A stretch of 64,000 nt of DNA. It comes from an uncultured Pontibacter sp. GTDB taxonomy: Bacteria; Bacteroidota; Bacteroidia; Cytophagales; Hymenobacteraceae. Below the pieces are notes generated by a model. It did no database searches. It was not told where the DNA came from and worked only from the letters and a program-made list of their open reading frames with translations. The stretch spans positions 124,001 through 188,000 of the forward strand of contig NZ_CANLZM010000011.1 of NCBI RefSeq assembly GCF_947495565.1, given 5' to 3'. Below, in pieces: positions 58,260 through 64,000 of the stretch. The position numbers and the translations under genes are program-made. The first letter of the stretch is position 1; each line of letters opens with the position of its first letter.

Positions 58260-59225
58260 TTAGTAATAGCTCCCCTGCATCAGGTAGTTCTGTACGTAAT
58301 CTTTTACGCCTTCTTCTAAAGTATAAAATGGCCTGTCGTAACCAATGGAGCGCAACTTGCTCATGTTGGCCTCGGTAAAGTATTGGTAGTTGTCGCGCAG
58401 GTTCTCCGGCGTATCCATAAAGTCGATGTTCGCTTCCACACCCATGGCATCGAAGGTGTTGAGCGTCAGTGCCATAAAAGTGCGAGCCTCTCCAGAGCCG
58501 AGGTTGTAGATACCCGAGTTTTTGCGGTGATGCATCAGGAACATACACACCTCTATTACATCCTTTACATACACAAAATCGCGCATCTGCTCACCGTCGG
58601 CGTACTCCGGGTTGTGCGAGCGGAACAGCTTCATGCTGCCTTTTTCCTTTACCTGGTTATAAGCATGGAAAATAACCGAAGCCATTTTGCCTTTGTGGTA
58701 CTCGTTTGGCCCGTACACGTTAAAGAACTTCAGGCCGGCCCAGAAGAATGGCTTAGCTGTTTGCTGCAGCGCCCAGATATCGAAATCGTTTTTAGACTCG
58801 CCGTAAGGGTTAAGGGGCTTCAGCAGCGGAATAGTCTCCTCATTATCATCATAGCCGAGGGTACCGGAGCCGTAGGTGGCCGCAGAAGAAGCATAAACCA
58901 GCGGAATCTGATATTCGGCGCAGGCGTTCCACATCTGTTTAGAGTAGTTCAGGTTCAGGAGGTCGAACACATCCTTGTTAAACTCAGTGGTATCGGTGCG
59001 GGCACCCAGGTGGAAGACAAACTCTACTTCTTCGTAGTGATCGTTCAGCCAGTCGAAAAAGTTCTCGCGGTCTACGTACTCTTTTATTACTTTACCTTTC
59101 AGGTTATCTTCTTTTTTGGCGACAGAAAAATTATCTACCACCACTATATCGTTGAAATTGTCCTGGTTCAGCCTGCTTACGAGGCAACTGGCAATAAAGC
59201 CTGCGGCACCTGTTACTACTATCAT
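58260..59225 (-). CDS. hldD: ADP-L-glycero-D-manno-heptose 6-epimerase
   Basis: 321-residue extended SDR enzyme. NAD(P)-binding GAAGFIAS (6-13), catalytic S114 (YASSAATYG), Y141 and K145 in YGESK, and the family string NVYGPNEYHKGKMASV. It converts ADP-D-glycero- to ADP-L-glycero-D-manno-heptose, a precursor for the inner core of lipopolysaccharide. Cytoplasmic. Followed by its own terminator (58184-58220). Confidence 0.95.
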   Translation of the reverse strand: MIVVTGAAGFIASCLVSRLNQDNFNDIVVVDNFSVAKKEDNLKGKVIKEYVDRENFFDWLNDHYEEVEFVFHLGARTDTTEFNKDVFDLLNLNYSKQMWNACAEYQIPLVYASSAATYGSGTLGYDDNEETIPLLKPLNPYGESKNDFDIWALQQTAKPFFWAGLKFFNVYGPNEYHKGKMASVIFHAYNQVKEKGSMKLFRSHNPEYADGEQMRDFVYVKDVIEVCMFLMHHRKNSGIYNLGSGEARTFMALTLNTFDAMGVEANIDFMDTPENLRDNYQYFTEANMSKLRSIGYDRPFYTLEEGVKDYVQNYLMQGSYY

Positions 59226-59310
59226 ACTTCTTTGTTAAGCCTGTATCTAAAATTGCGTTAAATTTACGAAAATAAACCGAGCCGCCTGCTTTGTGTAAGG
59301 CATCTATACT

Positions 59311-60201
59311 TTGAGACAAGCCAGATTCATACTTCATACTGTACTTTGCCTGCTGGTGTTTTCGTGCAGCCAGCCAGAGAAGCAGGCGCAGCAAACGTTG
59401 GTGCTACAAGACGATCTAGGTCGTGAACTGACACTGCCAAAAAAACCGGAGCGCGTGTTCTCCTTTGCCTCCTCCATGACGGAAATGCTATTTGGCGTAC
59501 TCGACACGAGCTCCATCATCGCCCGAACCCCTCACGACGATTTCCCGGCTGCCGTGCAGCAGAAGCCCATAGTCAATAACTACCCGGTGGATTATGAGCA
59601 GGTGCTGGCCCTGAAGCCGGATTTGATTTTTACTGTGGAAGGAATTACGCCGCTGGAGGTGGCCGAGCGACTGAAGGAACTGGGCGTGCCGGTGTATTAT
59701 CAGAAGTATAGATCAGTGGAAGATATTTTTACGGGTCTGGAAGATATCGGGCGCATTATGGACCGGGAGCAGGAGGCAAAGCAGCTGACGGATTCGCTGC
59801 GGCAGGAGGTGGCGCAGCTAAAGCAGCAGCATCAGAAATCAGAAAATCCGCAGCAGGTCTTGGCTATTACCTGGCATGATCCGATTTATGTGTACGGGCA
59901 GAACACTATTTTTACCGATAAGCTGCGCATACTTGGCGCCGAGAACGCGGTGCAGGAAGTATTTGAGCAGCCTTACCCGGCACTGACGCGCGAATACATT
60001 CTGAAGCTGAACCCCGACGTGCTGATTGGCGGCACTAAAGAAGAATTGGAAGAGAGCTTCTTTAAACTTTATTCTGAACTGCGCAAAATCAAAGCTTACC
60101 AAAACAATCGGATATACAAACCAACAGATAACCTGATGTCGCGGCCGGGCCCACGAGTGGTGGAGTCGCTGCGGGAGCTGGAGGGCTTTATTTATCCATG
60201 A
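59311..60201 (+). CDS. ABC transporter substrate-binding lipoprotein (BtuF/siderophore type)
   Basis: 296 residues. The start is TTG 59311: a stop (59296-59298) precedes it with no in-frame ATG between, and the resulting N-terminus gives a lipobox (LVFSC) within the first 20 residues. The periplasmic binding protein fold of the FecB/BtuF family shows ERVFSFASSMTEMLFGV, PVDYEQVLALKPDLIFTVEG and PRVVESLRELE. It likely binds cobalamin or an iron chelate on the outer face of the inner membrane. The permease starts on the last bases of this gene (ATGA overlap, 60198). Confidence 0.88.
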   Translation: MRQARFILHTVLCLLVFSCSQPEKQAQQTLVLQDDLGRELTLPKKPERVFSFASSMTEMLFGVLDTSSIIARTPHDDFPAAVQQKPIVNNYPVDYEQVLALKPDLIFTVEGITPLEVAERLKELGVPVYYQKYRSVEDIFTGLEDIGRIMDREQEAKQLTDSLRQEVAQLKQQHQKSENPQQVLAITWHDPIYVYGQNTIFTDKLRILGAENAVQEVFEQPYPALTREYILKLNPDVLIGGTKEELEESFFKLYSELRKIKAYQNNRIYKPTDNLMSRPGPRVVESLRELEGFIYP

Positions 60202-61208
60202 TGCGGCGCGGTTCATACTTTATACTTGCCCTGTTGCTGATTCTGGTGGTGATGCTGCTGGGGCTGCAGGTCGGCTCTTTTGATACAGATGCGGCTACTA
60301 TTCTGCAGGTATTCAGCAACTACAACCCAGCCGATACCACGCATTTTGCGATACTTCATCTGCGGTTGCCGCGCCTGCTGCTGGCACTGACTGTGGGAGC
60401 CTCGCTGGCCTTTTGCGGTTACTTAATGCAGGCGATGGTAAACAACGGGCTGGCCGATCCATACTTACTGGGAACGGCCTCGGGCGCATCGTTAGGCGCG
60501 GTGATCGTTTTCTTTGGTTTTGTGCCCATGACGGTGGCCGGTTTATACTTGCCGCCCGTGTTTGCGCTGGCCGGAGCCTTTTTGGTAACGCTGGTGGTGG
60601 TGATATTGGGCTACCGGAAGCGGCAGATTATCCCAGCGCAACTTTTGCTGGCAGGTATTGCCCTTAGTTCTTTAGTTACCTCCATCGTTGGCCTGCTCAC
60701 GTTTCTGTCTGATTCCGAAGGAAAGCTCAGGTCTGTGGTGTTTTGGTCAATGGGGAGTTTTGAGCGGGCCAGTTGGGAGATGGTGCCCTACCCGGCGGCG
60801 GCCTTGCTGGCGGCTCTGCTGCTTTTTATTTTCTATCAGAAACAACTCAACATACTTTTACTGGGGGAGGAGCGGGCGCAGGCGCTGGGTATACAGGTGG
60901 CGCAAACGCGTTGGGTTATACTAGCCACAGTATCAGTGGTTACAGGTTTTGCCGTTGCGACATCAGGGCCAATCGGATTCGTCGGTTTGATTATACCCCA
61001 CGTCACCCGCGGACTGCTGGGCGCAACGGGTAAAGGCAACCTGCTGCTGTGCGCTTTCATCGGCGGTTTGTTCATGCTTGTCTGCGATCTGCTCTCCAGG
61101 ATAATATACCCTCCCGCCGGACTGCCAATCGGAATTATTACTTCGTTCTTTGGTGTTCCTTTCTTTGTATATTTGCTGTTCAAAAAGAATTACAATTTTA
61201 GAGGATAA
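60198..61208 (+). CDS. FecCD/BtuC-family ABC transporter permease
   Basis: 336 residues, about ten membrane helices. It has RLPRLLLALTVGASLAFCGYLMQAMVNNGLADPYLLG and GPIGFVGLIIPHVTRGLLG, the FecCD signature. It pairs with the binding protein upstream (4-bp ATGA overlap) for cobalamin or siderophore import. The ATP-binding subunit usually encoded next is missing; the next gene is a PTPS/QueD enzyme starting at the very next base. Confidence 0.92.
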   Translation: MMRRGSYFILALLLILVVMLLGLQVGSFDTDAATILQVFSNYNPADTTHFAILHLRLPRLLLALTVGASLAFCGYLMQAMVNNGLADPYLLGTASGASLGAVIVFFGFVPMTVAGLYLPPVFALAGAFLVTLVVVILGYRKRQIIPAQLLLAGIALSSLVTSIVGLLTFLSDSEGKLRSVVFWSMGSFERASWEMVPYPAAALLAALLLFIFYQKQLNILLLGEERAQALGIQVAQTRWVILATVSVVTGFAVATSGPIGFVGLIIPHVTRGLLGATGKGNLLLCAFIGGLFMLVCDLLSRIIYPPAGLPIGIITSFFGVPFFVYLLFKKNYNFRG

Positions 61209-61631
61209 ATGATTTACGTTAGCAGGTTAGAGCACTTCAATGCAGCTCACAAGCTTTTCAACCCGAACTGGTCGTTGGCTAAGAATAAGGAGGTTTTCGG
61301 GCCATGCGCCAACACAAACTGGCATGGGCACAACTACGAGCTGATTGTAACGGTAAAGGGCAAACCCGATCCGGATACAGGCTTTGTCATTGACCTGAAA
61401 AAGCTCAGTACACTCATCCGCACCCACATCATCGATAAAGTAGACCATAAGAACCTGAACCTGGATGTGGCTTTTATGGAAGATAAGCTGGCCAGCACAG
61501 AGAATCTTGTAGTGGAGTTTTGGAAAATACTGGAGCCTTGCGTAAAAGAAATCTCAAACAATATTGCCACGCTGCACAGCCTGAAGCTTTACGAAACCCC
61601 ACGAAATTACGTGGAGTATTTTGGAGAATAA
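61209..61631 (+). CDS. 6-pyruvoyl/6-carboxy-tetrahydropterin synthase family
   Basis: 140 residues. Zinc ligands H14, H39 and H41 (FNAAHKL and NWHGHNY), catalytic C33 (GPCANTN), and LYETPRNYVEY with E129. The family makes 6-pyruvoyl- or 6-carboxy-tetrahydropterin; in bacteria the QueD member feeds queuosine and 7-deazaguanine synthesis. I leave the exact product open; the Cys and nearby residues fit both. It starts on the base after the permease stop, so the three genes are one unit. Confidence 0.85.
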   Translation: MIYVSRLEHFNAAHKLFNPNWSLAKNKEVFGPCANTNWHGHNYELIVTVKGKPDPDTGFVIDLKKLSTLIRTHIIDKVDHKNLNLDVAFMEDKLASTENLVVEFWKILEPCVKEISNNIATLHSLKLYETPRNYVEYFGE

Positions 61632-61697
61632 TTTAGTGAGCGGTTTATACTTTACATCCGCTATACTTATTTTACCAACTCCATAAGAACTTACCCC

Positions 61698-62819
61698 ATG
61701 AAGTATTACATTATAGCCGGGGAGCGCTCCGGCGACCTGCACGCATCCAACCTCATCAAGCAGCTCCGCAAGCAAGACCCGGAGGCGCAGATCAGGGGCT
61801 GGGGCGGAGACATGATGCAGGCTGCCGGTATGGACTTGGTGCGCCATTATCAGGAAATGGCTTTTATGGGTTTTGCGGAGGTTTTTAAGAGCCTGCGCAA
61901 GATTCTCGGTTTCCTGAGTGAGGCAAAATCGGATATAAAGCAGTACCAGCCAGATGTGGTGATACTGGTAGATTATGCCGGGTTTAATATGCGTATTGCC
62001 AGGTTTGCCAAAAAGCAGGGGATGAAGGTGTTTTACTACATCTCGCCAAAGATCTGGGCTTGGAACCAGGGGCGCGTGCATGGCATAAAAAAAGTAGTAG
62101 ACCGCATGTTTGTGATCATGCCTTTTGAGGAGGAGTTTTACGGCCGGTTTAACTACAAAGTAGATTATGTAGGCAACCCTGTAAACGATTCTGTAACAGA
62201 CCATGTGCCGACCACAGATTTTAGAGCTAAGAACAAACTCTATAACAACAAGCCTATCATTGCTCTGCTTCCGGGCAGCCGGCGGCAGGAGATTGAGAAC
62301 ATGCTGCACGTCATGCTGAGCGTACTGCCAAATTTTCGGGATTACCAGTTTGTGGTGGCGGGAGTGAGCAATTTCTCTAAGGAGTATTACGAGCAGTACA
62401 ACAAAGACTCCAACATCAAGATCATCTACGACCAAACCTACGACCTGCTCTCACATGCGAAGGCCGCACTGGTTACATCAGGTACTGCCACTTTAGAAAC
62501 GGCTTTATTTGGCGTGCCGCAGGTGGTGTGCTACAAAACAAGCTCCATATCTTATACTATCGGCAAGATGGTAATTAAGGTGCCGTACATTTCGTTGGTG
62601 AACCTGATCGCTAACAAGCCTGTGGTAACGGAGCTGATTCAGGATGATTTTACGGCGAAGCAAATTGTAGCGGAGCTGAAGCGAGTGTTGTTTGATCAGC
62701 ACTTCATGAAGCAGCAGCAGGAGGGATATACACTTGTCCGGAAGAAGATTGGCGATTTTAGAACGGCGGAGCGTGCCGGCGAGTTGATGGTGAAGTATCT
62801 GAAAGAGGAGAAAGTCTAA
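61698..62819 (+). CDS. lpxB: Lipid-A-disaccharide synthase
   Basis: 373 residues, GT19 family. It shows the N-terminal GERSGDLHASNLI, the acceptor region ISPKIWAWNQGRV, LLPGSRRQEIENM and VTSGTATLETALFGVPQVVCYK. It joins UDP-2,3-diacylglucosamine and lipid X to the disaccharide of lipid A, showing a lipid A-bearing outer membrane. A peripheral inner-membrane enzyme. It lies 66 bp after the PTPS gene; no terminator was recognised between. Confidence 0.96.
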   Translation: MKYYIIAGERSGDLHASNLIKQLRKQDPEAQIRGWGGDMMQAAGMDLVRHYQEMAFMGFAEVFKSLRKILGFLSEAKSDIKQYQPDVVILVDYAGFNMRIARFAKKQGMKVFYYISPKIWAWNQGRVHGIKKVVDRMFVIMPFEEEFYGRFNYKVDYVGNPVNDSVTDHVPTTDFRAKNKLYNNKPIIALLPGSRRQEIENMLHVMLSVLPNFRDYQFVVAGVSNFSKEYYEQYNKDSNIKIIYDQTYDLLSHAKAALVTSGTATLETALFGVPQVVCYKTSSISYTIGKMVIKVPYISLVNLIANKPVVTELIQDDFTAKQIVAELKRVLFDQHFMKQQQEGYTLVRKKIGDFRTAERAGELMVKYLKEEKV

Positions 62820-62929
62820 CCCAATTTACCAGCAAACTTCCTATAACCTGCCGCTAGTCCTTTGCCGTATAGACATAGACCTTGCTACGCTAGCGAGGCT
62901 TTATAATGCTATATATAACTAACAAGACT

Positions 62930-63049
62930 ATGAAATCTATATTTATCGCCTTAGGCCTTACAGGATTATTGATATCAGTGCTGTTGATCCGAGAATCTTC
63001 TGCTGGCCCATTCGTGGAAAAAGATGCCTACGCTGACCTGGAGTTTTAA
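62930..63049 (+). CDS. 39-residue peptide with a hydrophobic segment, unknown
   Basis: The frame encodes MKSIFIALGLTGLLISVLLI, then RESSAGPFVEKDAYADLEF. The hydrophobic stretch (about 4-20) with a basic start looks like a signal or single membrane anchor. It lies 110 bp after lpxB and 21 bp before a strong hairpin (63071-63117) that terminates clpX from the other side. A clear ATG and a tidy position support it, but the length makes it tentative. Confidence 0.45.
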   Translation: MKSIFIALGLTGLLISVLLIRESSAGPFVEKDAYADLEF

Positions 63050-63070
63050 ATAATACACTTACTATAGTAT

Positions 63071-63117
63071 AAAAGCACGAGAGGCTTACCTGTAAAAGGT
63101 AAGCCTCTCGTGCTTTT
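63071..63117. terminator. Bidirectional terminator between the small peptide gene and clpX
   Basis: A perfect 20-bp stem (63071-63090 with 63098-63117; arms begin AAAAGCACGAGAGGC) and a 7-nt loop. AGTATAAAA on its left and TTTATACTTGC on its right (63125-63131) flank it as an inverted motif pair. Confidence 0.9.
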
Positions 63118-63134
63118 ATGGGTTTATACTTGCC

Positions 63135-64000
63135 TTAAGCCACTTTTAGCTGCTTCAGGCTCGATTTTTCAAATTTTTCGCGGGCATAGTCACCAGTGAT
63201 CACCAGTTCTTTTGTTCCCTCCTCAGATGGTAGCTCAAACATGGCATCCGTCATGATTCCTTCGCAGATAGAGCGCAAACCACGTGCTCCTAATTTATAC
63301 TCTGCTGCTTTCTCCACAATATACTCCAGCGCACCTTCATCAAAAGAAAGGTTGATGTTTTCCATCTCGAACAGACGCTTGTACTGCTTCACAATAGAGT
63401 TCTTTGGCTCCAGCAAAATCAGGCGAAGTGTCTCCTTATCCAGCGGGTTCAGGTGCGTGACTACCGGCAAGCGGCCGATAAGCTCTGGTATCAAACCGAA
63501 GTTTTTCAGATCCTGGGCAGTCAGGTATTTTAGGAAGTTTTCGTTTTCCTCAGCCTCATCCAGCTTAGACTTAGAAAAACCTATAGGGCGCGTGTTCAGG
63601 CGGTTCTTAATCAGCCTGTCAATGCCAACAAAGGCGCCACCGCAGATGAACAGGATATTCTCAGTGTTTACCGTGATCATTTTTTGCTCCGGGTGCTTGC
63701 GGCCACCTTGCGGCGGTACGTTTACCGTAGTGCCTTCCAGCAGTTTCAGAAGGGCCTGCTGCACACCTTCGCCGCTCACGTCGCGCGTAATAGACGGGTT
63801 ATCGCTCTTGCGGGCAATCTTGTCAATCTCATCGATGTATACAATGCCACGCTCTGCAGCCTCTACGTTGTAATCTGCGGCCTGCAGCAGGCGGGTAAGT
63901 ATACTTTCCACGTCCTCGCCAACATAACCGGCTTCGGTAAGTACAGTAGCATCGGCAATACAGAAAGGCACCTGCAGGATGCCGGCCATCATACGCGCCA
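63135..64000 (-). CDS. clpX: ATP-dependent Clp protease ATP-binding subunit ClpX (C-terminal part)
   Basis: The frame is open through the right edge (codons GCG-CGT precede the visible [10 protein letters not shown]), so the N-terminal zinc-binding domain and Walker A lie outside the window. About 287 residues are visible: [11 protein letters not shown], Walker [26 protein letters not shown], pore and sensor stretches, [13 protein letters not shown], and the sensor-2 region [10 protein letters not shown]. ClpX unfolds proteins and delivers them to ClpP in the cytoplasm. ClpP is usually upstream and would be outside the window. Confidence 0.96.
   Translation of the reverse strand, partial: ARMMAGILQVPFCIADATVLTEAGYVGEDVESILTRLLQAADYNVEAAERGIVYIDEIDKIARKSDNPSITRDVSGEGVQQALLKLLEGTTVNVPPQGGRKHPEQKMITVNTENILFICGGAFVGIDRLIKNRLNTRPIGFSKSKLDEAEENENFLKYLTAQDLKNFGLIPELIGRLPVVTHLNPLDKETLRLILLEPKNSIVKQYKRLFEMENINLSFDEGALEYIVEKAAEYKLGARGLRSICEGIMTDAMFELPSEEGTKELVITGDYAREKFEKSSLKQLKVA

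Noticed and set aside
58383-59261. A 292-codon open frame opposite hldD
   Set aside because: It overlaps hldD fully on the other strand and shows no domain, while hldD has all catalytic motifs.
1-64000. tRNA or rRNA genes
   Set aside because: No cloverleaf or rRNA-like conserved stretch was recognised by eye; a dedicated scan could still find one.

Overview
The window looks like a chromosomal segment of an aerobic, T9SS-bearing member of the Bacteroidota (order Cytophagales; a Hymenobacteraceae/Pontibacter-like genus is my inference). The support is: type IX secretion sorting domains and a PorP/SprF protein, an alternative complex III plus cytochrome oxidase operon of the Bacteroidota type, the rpsF-rpsR-rplI order, lipid A genes (lpxB, hldD) showing a Gram-negative envelope, and promoters of the Bacteroidota form (TTG or TTTG, about 19-20 nt, TAnnTTTG). 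No rRNA, tRNA, CRISPR array, transposase or phage gene was recognised.

Layout. 1-10 kb: a cut-off reverse-strand gene, a 1-kb AT-rich gap, a giant SprB-like repeat adhesin (2,556 aa) and its PorP/SprF partner. 10-14 kb: a G-rich non-coding repeat cluster, a secreted M14 carboxypeptidase and a PepSY membrane protein, both on the reverse strand. 14.6-19.2 kb: two neighbouring paralogous secreted proteins with type A T9SS sorting tails and near-duplicate 3' ends and terminators. 19.6-31.5 kb: mostly single-gene units, namely a CocE/NonD hydrolase, two tiny membrane proteins, a zinc-independent quinone oxidoreductase, a lipoprotein serine hydrolase, a beta-propeller/amidohydrolase fusion, a DUF255 thioredoxin-like protein and a GSCFA protein. 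31.6-32.7 kb: rpsF-rpsR-rplI (reverse). 33.2-49.7 kb: a 16-gene respiratory operon, actABCDEF then oxidase subunits II and I, heme A synthase, heme O synthase, two subunit III-family proteins, subunit IV, a SCO-like protein, a DUF420/CtaM-like protein and an 88-aa CxxC membrane protein. 49.9-57.1 kb: a very large NtrY-like sensor kinase overlapping a large predicted outer-membrane protein. 57.1-64 kb: a YciI-like protein, a DUF4287/DUF5655 protein, hldD, a cobalamin/siderophore-type binding protein and permease without an ATPase, a PTPS/QueD enzyme, lpxB, a 39-aa peptide and the 3' part of clpX.

How the genes work together. The respiratory operon would carry electrons from menaquinol through alternative complex III and its c-type hemes to an oxidase with a CuA centre, with heme A synthesis and assembly factors encoded in the same unit. 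The T9SS cargo genes and the SprF-type partner point to surface display and probably gliding or adhesion.

The most unusual signal is not a gene. The short motif AAGTATAA (reverse TTATACTT) appears far more often than its composition would suggest, in coding and non-coding DNA, in both orientations, and repeatedly as inverted pairs between genes, including inside a terminator stem. This arrangement resembles DNA uptake sequences of naturally competent bacteria, but that reading is a hypothesis.
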